Shown here piece by piece: positions 25,394-34,168 of a DNA stretch of 39,724 nt (its first letter is position 1; every line of letters starts with the position of its first letter). The stretch lies in NCBI GenBank assembly GCA_903957365.1, contig CAJBPB010000268.1, forward strand, positions 1-39,724, read 5' to 3'. A program made the translations under genes and the position numbers. Source of the stretch: an uncultured Bacteroidota bacterium. Lineage in GTDB: Bacteria > Bacteroidota > Bacteroidia > Bacteroidales > F082. A model generated the notes under the pieces. That model saw nothing but the letters and a program-made list of their open reading frames with translations. It was not told the DNA's origin and searched no databases.

Positions 25394-25786
25394 GTGAAAG
25401 AACCGATAAAAGAATTGACAAAAGCGGAAGAACAGGTAATGCAAATTCTGTGGATGCTGAAAAAAGCTTTTGTAAAAGACGTGGTCGAACAATTTGATGA
25501 CCCCAAACCGGCATATAATACGGTTTCGACCATCATCCGGATTTTGGAAAAAAAGGGCTTCGTTTCCTATAAAAGCTATGGCAATACGTACGAATATTTT
25601 CCGCTGATAACCAAAAACGAATACTCCGATACTTACCTTGGCAATTTTGTTAAAAACTACTTTGGGAACTCTTATAAAAGTCTTGTTTCATTTTTTGCAT
25701 CAGGCGACAGCATGTCGGTTGCTGAGTTACAGGAAATGAAATTGCTTGTTGATCAGGAAATTCAAAAGAAACAAAACAATGGCTGA
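25394..25786 (+). CDS. BlaI/MecI/CopY-family transcriptional repressor
   Basis: A 130-residue winged-helix repressor starting at GTG 25394, ~17 nt after the predicted transcription start. The start of the protein, ELTKAEEQVMQILWMLKKAFVKDVVEQF, and the recognition region YNTVSTIIRILEKKGFVSYK are typical of the family, followed by a helical dimerisation tail. BlaI repressors are inactivated when the partner M56 sensor senses its signal. The partner gene overlaps its 3' end by 8 nt, so the two are translationally coupled. Its own palindromic operator lies directly upstream. No beta-lactamase or PBP gene is adjacent, so the regulated function is elsewhere or is the pair itself. Confidence 0.92.
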   Translation: MKEPIKELTKAEEQVMQILWMLKKAFVKDVVEQFDDPKPAYNTVSTIIRILEKKGFVSYKSYGNTYEYFPLITKNEYSDTYLGNFVKNYFGNSYKSLVSFFASGDSMSVAELQEMKLLVDQEIQKKQNNG

Positions 25787-26999
25787 AATGATGACATATC
25801 CGATTGAGGTGTCTGTTTGCATCATTCTTTTTTACGGATTGTATGTAGCGGCGCTTAAAAATGAAACCCATTTTCGTTTCAACAGAATTTATCTGCTTTT
25901 AGCTATTGTGGTTTCACTGCTCATCCCGTTGTTAAATATTCCGGTTTATTCTGGAAATACAGAAACAGTTTTGGGAGCTGTCATGCAAACAGTTCAGGTC
26001 AATTCAGAAACCCTTTTTGCCACGAAGAACAGCATCCCTGAAACTAATATTATTTCGCTTATTTACTTTGTTGTGGTCAGTATTCTATCCATCAAACTGG
26101 TAATCAGTATTGCATCGGTTTTTGTTTTGCGCCGCCGTTGCATTGTCGAACAAAAACAAGGATTGAAGATCGCATTATGTACTGATCAGATTGCGCCCTT
26201 TTCTTTTTTTGGGACCATTTTCATGCAAAAAGGAACGACCAACGATACACAACTCGATAAAATTATACTACACGAAACAGTCCACATCCGTCAATACCAC
26301 AGCATTGATATCCTGTTTTCAGAGATTATTTGTGTACTAACCTGGTTCAATCCTTTGAGTTGGATGCTCAAATCTGCCCTGAAAGAAACCCATGAATACC
26401 TTGCTGATTCGGGCGTTTCGAAACAATCAGCAGATACAAGTGGTTATTTCATGCTTTTAATTCGAAATGCTGTCGGGTTGCAACCCGAAATTGCCAATAA
26501 CCTAAATAAATCATTAATTTTAAAACGACTGAATATGATGAAAAAACCACGATCAAACCGGTTTTCAATGCTGAAAGCGCTGCCGGTAATTCCGATTGTA
26601 CTCGTTTTGTTTTTCCTTTTTTCATGCAAAAACAGCAACAGTGCGTCAGAAGCCCAGAATCTCGAAACAGAAGAAAAACAGGCTCAGGAAGAAATCATTG
26701 TTGACAAAATGCCCGAATATAAAGGCGGACAAGAAGCCATGATGAAATTTGTAGTCGAAAACGTAAAATACCCTGAAGAAGCAAAAAAGAACGGTATTCA
26801 GGGAAAAGTATTCATTTCATTTACCGTAACAAAAACCGGTAAACTTGAGAATATAAAGGTGTTGAAAAACCTGAATGACTTACTCGATGCCGAAGCGTTG
26901 CGTGTTATTTCAACGATGCCCGATTGGGTTCCGGGCGAAAGTAAAGGTACAGCTGTTGATGTTGAAGTTACATTGCCGATCATGTTCAAACTATCTTAG
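25779..26999 (+). CDS. BlaR1-type M56 metallopeptidase with C-terminal TonB-like domain
   Basis: A 406-residue membrane protein. ATG 25779, overlapping the end of the repressor gene, is preferred to an upstream alternative start at 25746. It has helices near 8-25, 37-55, 90-117 and, after the protease part, 268-288. The cytosolic zinc-protease domain carries HETVH at 165-169 and a third ligand Glu206 in ETHEYLAD. After the last helix comes a TonB C-terminal-like domain (about 315-406: MPEYKGGQEAMMKFVVENVK, then GKVFISFTV and ALRVISTMPDW), replacing the beta-lactam sensor of BlaR1. Such M56-TonB fusions are common in Bacteroidota and probably cleave the partner repressor on an envelope signal that is not known. 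Confidence 0.9.
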   Translation: MAEMMTYPIEVSVCIILFYGLYVAALKNETHFRFNRIYLLLAIVVSLLIPLLNIPVYSGNTETVLGAVMQTVQVNSETLFATKNSIPETNIISLIYFVVVSILSIKLVISIASVFVLRRRCIVEQKQGLKIALCTDQIAPFSFFGTIFMQKGTTNDTQLDKIILHETVHIRQYHSIDILFSEIICVLTWFNPLSWMLKSALKETHEYLADSGVSKQSADTSGYFMLLIRNAVGLQPEIANNLNKSLILKRLNMMKKPRSNRFSMLKALPVIPIVLVLFFLFSCKNSNSASEAQNLETEEKQAQEEIIVDKMPEYKGGQEAMMKFVVENVKYPEEAKKNGIQGKVFISFTVTKTGKLENIKVLKNLNDLLDAEALRVISTMPDWVPGESKGTAVDVEVTLPIMFKLS

Positions 27000-27025
27000 T
27001 TAGTCTTATTAAGAAATAAAAACCG

Positions 27026-27064
27026 AAGAGCCACCACTCAGATTCTGTCATGGTGGCTCTTTTT
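27026..27064 (+). terminator. Intrinsic terminator of the repressor-sensor operon
   Basis: A perfect 11-bp stem AAGAGCCACCA/TGGTGGCTCTT with a 14-nt loop runs into a T tract, 27 nt after the sensor stop codon. Confidence 0.92.
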
Positions 27065-27101
27065 ATAAATTTAAATATCGCCATACTTCCGGTGTAAATA
27101 G

Positions 27102-27255
27102 TGTCCGTCTATAATATCTGCTCTCATCGTAATGCCTGAGCCAAAAATGCTCACTTCGGCAAGTTCAGTGCATCGCATTTTCGAAAAGTAAACTCCGCTT
27201 TTTGGCTCTTTGCCTGACTCAACAGCGAACTTTCTATCTCACATACTGAGTTTAT
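27102..27255 (-). repeat. Dispersed intergenic repeat, copy A
   Basis: Read on the minus strand, this 154-bp unit begins TGTCCATAAAC, contains TGAGATAGAAAG, then GAGCCAAAAAG (27208-27198) and TTTTTGGCTC (27147-27138), then ACGATGAGAGC, and ends AGACGGACA. The same ordered blocks occur at 37501-37649. GAGCCAAAAA and TTTTTGGCTC can pair, and the ends TGTCC/GGACA are inverted. No coding potential is seen. It occupies most of the ~400-nt gap between the sensor gene and the channel gene. Confidence 0.7.
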
Positions 27256-27336
27256 GGACAGCCTCTAATTACAATAAATCACTGACAGATGCGTATAGTC
27301 GTATTAAATTAAAAACCTTACCCGGTGCTTTGTAGC

Positions 27337-27344
27337 TACCTTTG
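27337..27344 (+). promoter_or_regulatory. -7 box upstream of the channel gene
   Basis: TACCTTTG matches TAnnTTTG exactly 54 nt before the ATG; no good -33 element is seen. Confidence 0.4.
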
Positions 27345-27398
27345 TAAAAAACGGACATGATAATTCATTTCGTTGGTTAAACCCGAAAAACATTCATT

Positions 27399-28169
27399 AT
27401 GTCCAGAAGACAACTTCTTATCATCTATGCCTCACTCTATCTGTTGGCAATCCCTGTTTATGCAGCATTATATTATTACTATTCGGACGATTTTTTTCAT
27501 TCGACCATTCAACACGAGCAATATCTCGAAAAAGATGAATTGAAAATTTTATCCACACTGAAAAATAGTATGGTGAAAAATTATATAGAGGTGAATAATA
27601 CAGATTCGCTCAGAAATAATTCATTCTATAAACTTACTGATTTTGAATTCTATAACCTGAAATTCAAAGATGGCTATTATTCTTTTGATCTGATGGCAAA
27701 TGTTAACGGCCGGCAGGAAGAGCTTCCGCCTTCACCCTTGAACCTTCAGTTCACCTTATTTTGGGGACGATACATTGAAGATGGAAAAGGTAAAATGTAT
27801 AATCTTACCCTTTCTGATAATAAAATAGGCAATGGCTTATTAAAAAAACTTTTTCCCGTAAACAAAAAATACTCAGGCGGAACCCAATCAGAAGAAGTAG
27901 GATTTATTATCATCTCTGATTCACTCAAACAGGATTTGTTTAATCACAGAAATGCCATGGCTGGATTTCCGAGCAAAGGATTAGATAATTTTTGGCGTAT
28001 GTTATATTTAAGTTCGGCAACCATGACCACGGTTGGATATGGCGACATTGTTCCGGTTTCTTCAACAACCAGATTACTGATTTCCTCACAGGCGATTCTT
28101 GGCTTACTGCTGATCGGGATGTTTCTCAATGTTTCAATAAAACGGGAAGATAAAGGCAAGTCAACCTGA
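27399..28169 (+). CDS. Two-helix potassium-channel-like protein with large outer domain
   Basis: The 256-residue product has a first membrane helix (about 7-27), a ~170-residue hydrophilic domain (30-195), a pore helix with the K+ selectivity filter TVGYGD (211-216, preceded by LYLSSATMT), and a second helix (about 228-247) ending in a short basic tail. The filter and flanking residues are those of two-transmembrane Ion_trans_2 channels, which as tetramers conduct K+. In ordinary channels of this type the loop between helix 1 and the pore helix is ~20-40 residues; here it is a full domain facing the periplasm. There is no cytosolic RCK or ligand domain. It may be gated from outside, but that is inference. 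Confidence 0.85.
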   Translation: MSRRQLLIIYASLYLLAIPVYAALYYYYSDDFFHSTIQHEQYLEKDELKILSTLKNSMVKNYIEVNNTDSLRNNSFYKLTDFEFYNLKFKDGYYSFDLMANVNGRQEELPPSPLNLQFTLFWGRYIEDGKGKMYNLTLSDNKIGNGLLKKLFPVNKKYSGGTQSEEVGFIIISDSLKQDLFNHRNAMAGFPSKGLDNFWRMLYLSSATMTTVGYGDIVPVSSTTRLLISSQAILGLLLIGMFLNVSIKREDKGKST

Positions 28170-28185
28170 TATTACATTTTAATGT

Positions 28186-29532
28186 CTAAAAAAGATAATT
28201 TAACCCGATGTATATTCCATTTTTGCCATCCTGTTCGTTCAGTGCCTGGCCGAATTCACCCGAAATAATGAAATTTTCATTCATTACCAGCTTTAATCCA
28301 ATACCTCCACTCCAGTGTAGTTTTTCAGTATCAGGTGCAAAATAATCATCCGCCTGACTTGTAGGATCCAACGACAGAATATTGTAATCAATTGGTACCT
28401 TATCCACCACCTGACCGGCATCAACAAAAGCATTTAAACCACAGTAAATATTTTGATTCCAGATACGTGTTTTATAAAATTTCCACCTGAACTCAGCGTT
28501 TCCATAAATAATCCCTTCACCTACTACTCGGTTTCGCATCACTCCACGTAACGATCCATCTCCACCAAGACCCTCAGAATACGCGCTCTTTAATTGCGTT
28601 GTGATCAAAAATGGCAATGCATAAAAAGGAATATGTCCCCCGATTTTTTGCTGATAAGACAATCGGTACACAAAAGAAAGTTTCTCTTTTACGACAGTGA
28701 AATATTGCCGGTGTGTAATGCTCAACTGAACAAATCCTTCGTTAAGATTTGACAAAACTTTTGGGGAGACAGACAGAATGATATCGGTCCAGATTCCATG
28801 CATTGGATTTGGTTCAAAGTCCCGGCTGTCATAAACCAATCCAGCTTTTAATGCTGTGAAAGTTCCGCCTTTCAGTTCGTTGGCCGGAAACAATCCCCAT
28901 TGACTGTATTTTTCATATAATCCGGGTTGTTCAGCTATGGTGGGAAGTTTGTCTTCCTCATTTTTACCGCGGTTTAACCGGTCAACATCCACCGATGAAG
29001 TAGTAATTGAATACAAATCAAGACCAGCCGACCAGAGAATTTTATCAGTAAGCAGTTTGCCGCTGAGATTGGTTACCAGGCGCCACATTTCACGTTTATG
29101 TCTGTAGAAAACCCTGCTTTTATATGCTGGATCAGTATCATCCTCCCATGCTTTATTAAAAACAGCATCATAACCGTTAAAACCAAAAAAACTGACAGCT
29201 TGTTCAGGTAGATAACTCAGGTCGAAAGTTGTTTTGATACCATGGAGTAAACGGTCGCTGTCGTAGGAAAACCGAAGTAAACCGCTTCCTTTTGTATATC
29301 TCGATGCCTCCAGATAAAGCGAATGATCATACACCGGGTAACGGCTTCCATCACCGTAGTGAAACAGATTGACCAATGCTCCATATTGAAATCCCAGATC
29401 AGTATTATAAGAAACGGCAGGTAATGCACCAAAATTCCATCCTTTTTTAATATGAAGAGTGTCACCGGCCTGAGAAAAAGCAACAAAAGGTAACAGAGTT
29501 ATAAAAAGTAAAATCTGAAGTTTTCTATTCAT
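28186..29532 (-). CDS. Omp85-superfamily (BamA/TamA-like) outer-membrane barrel without POTRA domains
   Basis: A 448-residue protein. ATG 29532 is chosen because it opens on the signal peptide MNRKLQILLFITLLPFVAFSQ; an upstream in-frame ATG (29556) would add 8 residues. The mature protein is all barrel. GGDGSLRGVMRNRVVG (about 321-336) corresponds to the conserved (V/L)RG(F/Y) lid-loop motif, and the last strand IYIGLNYLF ends in Phe. With no POTRA repeats before the barrel it resembles the short surface-antigen D15-like proteins of Bacteroidota whose function is unknown, rather than BamA itself. It converges with the channel gene, the two stops being only 16 nt apart. Confidence 0.85.
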   Translation of the reverse strand: MNRKLQILLFITLLPFVAFSQAGDTLHIKKGWNFGALPAVSYNTDLGFQYGALVNLFHYGDGSRYPVYDHSLYLEASRYTKGSGLLRFSYDSDRLLHGIKTTFDLSYLPEQAVSFFGFNGYDAVFNKAWEDDTDPAYKSRVFYRHKREMWRLVTNLSGKLLTDKILWSAGLDLYSITTSSVDVDRLNRGKNEEDKLPTIAEQPGLYEKYSQWGLFPANELKGGTFTALKAGLVYDSRDFEPNPMHGIWTDIILSVSPKVLSNLNEGFVQLSITHRQYFTVVKEKLSFVYRLSYQQKIGGHIPFYALPFLITTQLKSAYSEGLGGDGSLRGVMRNRVVGEGIIYGNAEFRWKFYKTRIWNQNIYCGLNAFVDAGQVVDKVPIDYNILSLDPTSQADDYFAPDTEKLHWSGGIGLKLVMNENFIISGEFGQALNEQDGKNGIYIGLNYLF

Positions 29533-29581
29533 CCGAATATTTATTAGGGTAATCAATACAAAATCAGGCGCGACAAGAATT

Positions 29582-29589
29582 CAAAATTA
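29582..29589 (-). promoter_or_regulatory. -7 box of the Omp85-like gene
   Basis: On the minus strand TAATTTTG matches TAnnTTTG, ~50 nt before ATG 29532. The -33 element is poor. Confidence 0.4.
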
Positions 29590-29720
29590 CTAAATTGTCC
29601 GATTGTGAAATCAGAAAGGCCAAAGAAAGTTCTGATAGGCTCAATGTCAATCTCAAAAATGATTCGTTCTCTGGTGCATGTCGTCCGGCTGTAATCGCTT
29701 TTCCGTCAATAAAAATTCTT

Positions 29721-29728
29721 TACATTTG
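29721..29728 (+). promoter_or_regulatory. -7 box of the GH3-family gene
   Basis: TACATTTG lies 21 nt before the GH3-family start codon, with a T-rich tract (29699-29702) near the -33 position. Confidence 0.45.
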
Positions 29729-29749
29729 CATAACCTAAATTAAAAAACA

Positions 29750-31318
29750 ATGCCCATCCTCGGAACGATCATAAAAAAGGCCTATGAACTTCGGAATGTG
29801 CCTGTCGAAATGAAAAAGAAGATGCTGAATCCAATCGTGGCACAGCAAAATCAACTGAAAAAACTGCTTGGTAAAGCGCAACTCACAGCTTTTGGCGAAT
29901 ACTACGATTTTACAAAAATACTGGCAGCGGATGATGTTGTAGATAGTTTCCGAAAAAATGTGCCTGTTTTTGATTACAACGCCATGTATAAACAATGGTG
30001 GTACAGGGCCTTGAATGGTGAGACGTATGTTAGCTGGCCTGGCCGCACCAAATATTTCGCCCTCAGTTCAGGGACGTCCGAATCGTCGAGCAAGTTCATT
30101 CCTGTTACTTCTGATATGCTTGCTTCCATTAAAAGAGCCAGTGTCAGGCAATTGGTTTCAGCGTCCAAATTTAATTTTCCTGATCATTTCTACGAAAAAG
30201 GTATGCTGATGATTGGCGGAAGCACCCATTTGCAATACAATGGTACTTATTATGCCGGTGATTTGTCAGGCATCACAACCGGAAACCTCCCCTTTTGGTT
30301 TCAACATTTTTACAAACCGGGCCGTCAGATTTCAAAGGCAACCGATTGGGCAACAAAACTGAACGAAATGATTAAAAATGCCCCACACTGGGACATTGGT
30401 GTCATTGTAGGTGTGCCGGCCTGGGTACAGATTTTAATGGAACGTATTATTGATACTTACAAGTTGAATTCGATTCACGACATCTGGCCAAATTTATCAG
30501 TTTATGTTCATAGCGGCGTTTCATTTGCTCCTTACGAAAAAAGTTTTGAGAAGCTATTCGGCAAACCGATGGTTTATTCGGAAAGTTACCTTGCTTCTGA
30601 AGGAATGATAGCCTACCAAACCAGTCTGGAGGATCGCATTTTACAGTTGGTCGTTGACAATGGTATATATTTTGAGTTTGTTCCGTTCAATGATCTGAAC
30701 TTTGATGAAGATGGAAATATCAAACCTGATGCTGTTACCCTTTCACTTTCCGAAGTGAAAATAAATGAAGATTACGCTTTGTTGCTTTCGACCAATGCCG
30801 GCGCCTGGCGCTATCTCATCGGCGACACCATCCGGTTTGTGAATGTCGAAAAATACCAGATCATCATCACCGGACGAACAAAACATTTTCTGAGTATTTG
30901 TGGGGAACACCTTTCGGGTGAAAACATTAACCGCGCGATTGAGATGCTGCAGGAGGAATTTAATCTTGACATCCGAGAATTTACAGTTGCCGGAATCAGG
31001 CATGGAAGCATGTTTGCCCACCATTGGTTTTTAGGCACCAACGACACAATTGATCCGCAAACAGCCCTGCGAAAGATTGACAGCTATCTTAATAAACTCA
31101 ACGATGATTATATGGTTGAACGCACAGAGGCCATCAAAGAGCTTTTCATCAGTATCATTCCGATGAATGTGTTCAATGATTATATGAAGAAGATCGGCAA
31201 AGAAGGCAGCGCCAATAAATTCCCACGTGTACTGAAAAACCGTCGTCTTGATGAATGGCAGGCCTTTTTAAAGGAAATGGGATATGAAAAAAACGTACAA
31301 CAATTGGGCGCTGAATAA
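29750..31318 (+). CDS. GH3-family acyl-acid amido synthetase
   Basis: A 522-residue soluble enzyme of the GH3 branch of the ANL adenylating superfamily. Plant members adenylate an acid such as auxin or jasmonate and join it to an amino acid; bacterial members exist but few are characterised. Motifs seen: the ATP-phosphate loop SSGTSESSSKF (106-116), YSESYLASEGMIA (about 279-291) in place of the YASSE motif, and WRYLIGDTIRF (about 360-370) for ribose/adenine binding. The length is as expected for the family. A LysE-type exporter gene begins 37 nt downstream and an HdeD-like gene follows, probably one operon. The acid and the amine substrate cannot be predicted. Confidence 0.9.
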   Translation: MPILGTIIKKAYELRNVPVEMKKKMLNPIVAQQNQLKKLLGKAQLTAFGEYYDFTKILAADDVVDSFRKNVPVFDYNAMYKQWWYRALNGETYVSWPGRTKYFALSSGTSESSSKFIPVTSDMLASIKRASVRQLVSASKFNFPDHFYEKGMLMIGGSTHLQYNGTYYAGDLSGITTGNLPFWFQHFYKPGRQISKATDWATKLNEMIKNAPHWDIGVIVGVPAWVQILMERIIDTYKLNSIHDIWPNLSVYVHSGVSFAPYEKSFEKLFGKPMVYSESYLASEGMIAYQTSLEDRILQLVVDNGIYFEFVPFNDLNFDEDGNIKPDAVTLSLSEVKINEDYALLLSTNAGAWRYLIGDTIRFVNVEKYQIIITGRTKHFLSICGEHLSGENINRAIEMLQEEFNLDIREFTVAGIRHGSMFAHHWFLGTNDTIDPQTALRKIDSYLNKLNDDYMVERTEAIKELFISIIPMNVFNDYMKKIGKEGSANKFPRVLKNRRLDEWQAFLKEMGYEKNVQQLGAE

Positions 31319-31355
31319 TGGTTTGGTTATTTAAGATTGCCTGTAATAACATATT

Positions 31356-32012
31356 ATGCTTGCTCTGATATTTGAAGGTGTTTTGCTGGGACTTACGCTG
31401 GCTACTTTTTTCGGGTTTGGACCTGCTTTTTTTTCATTGGTTCAAACAAGCATTCACCGTGGGTTTAGTTCTGCTGTACTGCTCGCTATCGGTATTTTTC
31501 TCAACGATTTGGTAATGGTGGTTTTGTGTTTGATGGGAGCCATTCAGATTGTAACAGCACCAAGCAATTATCTTTGGTTTGGAATCTCGAGTGGAGTGAT
31601 TCTGATGATATTTGGTTTGGTAACCTACAGCCGGAAAGTTGTTACGACTGTGCCCGAGACTGACAACGACGATTTACCCATTCATGTGAAAGGACCACGA
31701 TGGTTCATTTTTATTGCCAAAGGTTTTTTTATGAATATCGTCAATCCTTTTGTCTGGATTTTCTGGGTAGGTGTAATTGTCGGTATATCATCACGTTTCG
31801 GAGGAAATGAAAAAGAACTGATTTACTTTTTCAGTGGCACATTGCTTACCGTGCTTCTGACTGACATAGGCAAAGCTTATGCAGCATACAACATCAAGCG
31901 TTTTTTAACAGATCATATGATCAGTTTGTTTAATAAAATTGCCGGCATCGGATTAATGGCATTCGGTCTGTTCCTGATCGGTAAAGTGCTCTTCGAATTA
32001 TTACAAACCTAA
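31356..32012 (+). CDS. LysE/RhtB-family amino-acid exporter
   Basis: The 218-residue inner-membrane protein has six predicted helices. It starts MLALIFEGVLLGLTLATFFGFGPAF with the Gly/Pro-rich first helix of the LysE superfamily, and has the conserved KGFFMNIVNPFVWIFWVGV segment at about 126-144. Family members export amino acids or related small molecules. It is 37 nt after the GH3-family gene and 12 nt before an HdeD-like gene. The adjacency suggests, without proof, export of an amino acid or of the amide conjugate made by the GH3 enzyme. Confidence 0.9.
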   Translation: MLALIFEGVLLGLTLATFFGFGPAFFSLVQTSIHRGFSSAVLLAIGIFLNDLVMVVLCLMGAIQIVTAPSNYLWFGISSGVILMIFGLVTYSRKVVTTVPETDNDDLPIHVKGPRWFIFIAKGFFMNIVNPFVWIFWVGVIVGISSRFGGNEKELIYFFSGTLLTVLLTDIGKAYAAYNIKRFLTDHMISLFNKIAGIGLMAFGLFLIGKVLFELLQT

Positions 32013-32024
32013 AATGAAAATCAA

Positions 32025-32558
32025 ATGAAAACATTTTTTGCAAACAACTGGTGGTCATTTATCTTCAACGGAGTGATCGCGATTATTTATGGATTACTGG
32101 CTTTATTAATACCAAAAGAAGTACTTGAACTCATGTTGAAATACACAGGATTATTGATTTTACTGGCCGGTGCGGTTCTGTTTGTTATAGCAATAGCAAG
32201 GTTCAGAAGCAAACAACCTTATGGCAGCATGCTGACCATCGGAGTGATTCTCCTGATCGCGGGTTCGATTATTACCTTCAAAACCACTGCAACCATCCAG
32301 GTTATTGTAGTTGTACTAGGTGTCTGGGCTTTGTTAACCGGACTTTTTCAGTTGGTTACATTTCTTAGTTTCAGAGAATCAATACCCAACAAATGGCTGG
32401 TTATCATAAATATACTGATTACCATTGGATTTGGATTAATTATGTTATACAATCCCTTTGCAGCAGCAAGAATTTTTATAATATTTAGCGGGATGTTGGC
32501 GCTTGTAACAGGAGTGCTTTATGTTTGGTACGGTTTCAAAATGAAAAAAATGAAATAG
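32025..32558 (+). CDS. HdeD-like DUF308 membrane protein
   Basis: A 177-residue protein made of six short membrane helices in three similar pairs, beginning NNWWSFIFNGVIAIIYGLLALLIP, with internal repeats such as GVWALLTGLFQLVTF and GMLALVTGVLYVWYG. This matches the HdeD/DUF308 family, linked in enterobacteria to acid resistance; its molecular action is unknown. It is the last of three closely spaced genes (12 nt after the LysE-type exporter). No clear terminator follows before the convergent gene ending at 32681. Confidence 0.88.
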   Translation: MKTFFANNWWSFIFNGVIAIIYGLLALLIPKEVLELMLKYTGLLILLAGAVLFVIAIARFRSKQPYGSMLTIGVILLIAGSIITFKTTATIQVIVVVLGVWALLTGLFQLVTFLSFRESIPNKWLVIINILITIGFGLIMLYNPFAAARIFIIFSGMLALVTGVLYVWYGFKMKKMK

Positions 32559-32680
32559 TTTCTTCCACTATTTCGCAATTCATTTTTGAGCTAAATTCTA
32601 TTGCCTGAAAGATTCATTCATTTTAATCGTGCAGTTTATTGTGCAAATTATCAAGTAGATTTCGATGAAATTCAGGTGCT

Positions 32681-34144
32681 TCATTCTTGTTTTTTATGGA
32701 GATCCGGATTTTTTAAACTGTATCCGCCAGCCTTTTTACTTCCGGTATAAACAACCAGACCTGCATCAACTAACCTCTTCAGGTTAGTTTTGACCGTGCG
32801 CTCCGAAACATTGAATTCCTTCATCAGATCTGAAACTTTGGGTCGTTGATGAAGCTGGATAAAATGGACAATTGCAACCAGTCGTTGCTTAACCGCTTCG
32901 GTAATTTCCTCAACAATCAATTTATTTACAATCCCTTGCGTAGTATTTGTAACTTCCGGTCTGTTCGTTCGTGCAGTAATGGTAACTTCCGGAAAAGTGA
33001 GTGTTGTAACCCCTGATCTGCTCGTCCATTTTGGTTTTGGATATGCTTTGTTTTCACAATCTTCGATCATTTTGATCGTGCCACGTCCTATTTTTTCTAT
33101 CATCTGTCTGATAAAACAGATGTGGGCAATATCCGGATTTCGTGGAACAGATAAATGGTTCCGGCTGAAATCAGAAGGGGTGTAACCTCCATACAATTCC
33201 CCGGAATTGGTAATCTCCAGTCGGTCAGGATAAAAAGCGATCATCACACTTCCTGACACATCCGAATAATCACGGTGAATCAACGCGTTCATAATGCCTT
33301 CACGTAAAGCAGATTTTGGAAAAGCAAAGTCTTCACGAAGCCACTTCTGATCAGAGAATCTGCTGCTTGCAACGATATTCACATCAAAAAAGAGCAATAT
33401 CTCTTCGATGTTTCTAAAGAGATTTCCTTCAAGAATACGATCATACTGAATGTCATCGGATGATTTGTTCCCTTTAAAAACAGTGAGTCGTACCCGACAT
33501 TGGGGCAAATAACGGCTTGGTTCTCTGGCGAATAAAACAACAGCTGCGTTGGTTATTTTGTTGTTTTGTGACAAGCCATAATACGATAAAAAGGCTTCGA
33601 TCTCCGTTTCACCAAATTCTTTTCCTCTGCCATAGAAAGACAGATCTCTGATTGTTTTTCGTAGTTCCCATTCATCCAGATTATTTTGATTTATTCCCGG
33701 TGCAGGCTGGCGTTCCCAATGTGTTTCAAGTTTTCCACGCTCGCTTACAAGTTTTGAAATATCATCGGGAACAGCCTTCACCGTGCGGTTTCCTTTCCGT
33801 GAATAGATGATGCCGTCGTAAAGATAGGGCGGTGATGAACCTTTCAAAACTTTAACCAGCAGGATATTCTTGTTGCCGGTAGTTTCAAAAGAAACAGTTA
33901 TCGGCGCTACCGGAATAATCGATTTAAAAAGATAATGCTTCAAAATGGATTCCAGTTTTTCAGCGTCTTTCAAACCAGGCACATTACCATCCGATTGAAC
34001 GCCGATAAGTACAGTGCCTCCGGATGTATTTAAAAAAGCACAGATTGATTTTGAAATGTCATCATAATTAAGTTCAGCAACAAACTCAAGTTGCTCCCCG
34101 ACACCTTGCTTTAAAAGGTTTCGAATAAGTTGTTCATCTTTCAT
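32681..34144 (-). CDS. AlbA_2 (Schlafen-like) / GHKL-ATPase transcriptional regulator
   Basis: The 487-residue product has an N-terminal AlbA_2 domain (about 15-130: QLEFVAELNYDDISKSICAF, SGGTVLIGVQSDG). A GHKL-type ATP-binding fold follows (about 250-390), with ALREGIMNALIHRDYSD supplying the catalytic Asn and IEKIGRGTIKMIED the glycine-rich part. A C-terminal winged helix (about 425-480) reads PKVSDLMKEFNVSERTVKTNLKRL. This is the common RecG-like/AlbA_2 regulator build; targets are usually unknown. It is monocistronic and stands upstream of paired AT-rich direct repeats that could be its own binding sites. Confidence 0.88.
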   Translation of the reverse strand: MKDEQLIRNLLKQGVGEQLEFVAELNYDDISKSICAFLNTSGGTVLIGVQSDGNVPGLKDAEKLESILKHYLFKSIIPVAPITVSFETTGNKNILLVKVLKGSSPPYLYDGIIYSRKGNRTVKAVPDDISKLVSERGKLETHWERQPAPGINQNNLDEWELRKTIRDLSFYGRGKEFGETEIEAFLSYYGLSQNNKITNAAVVLFAREPSRYLPQCRVRLTVFKGNKSSDDIQYDRILEGNLFRNIEEILLFFDVNIVASSRFSDQKWLREDFAFPKSALREGIMNALIHRDYSDVSGSVMIAFYPDRLEITNSGELYGGYTPSDFSRNHLSVPRNPDIAHICFIRQMIEKIGRGTIKMIEDCENKAYPKPKWTSRSGVTTLTFPEVTITARTNRPEVTNTTQGIVNKLIVEEITEAVKQRLVAIVHFIQLHQRPKVSDLMKEFNVSERTVKTNLKRLVDAGLVVYTGSKKAGGYSLKNPDLHKKQE

Positions 34145-34168
34145 TTTACTGATGCTGATAGGATTATA

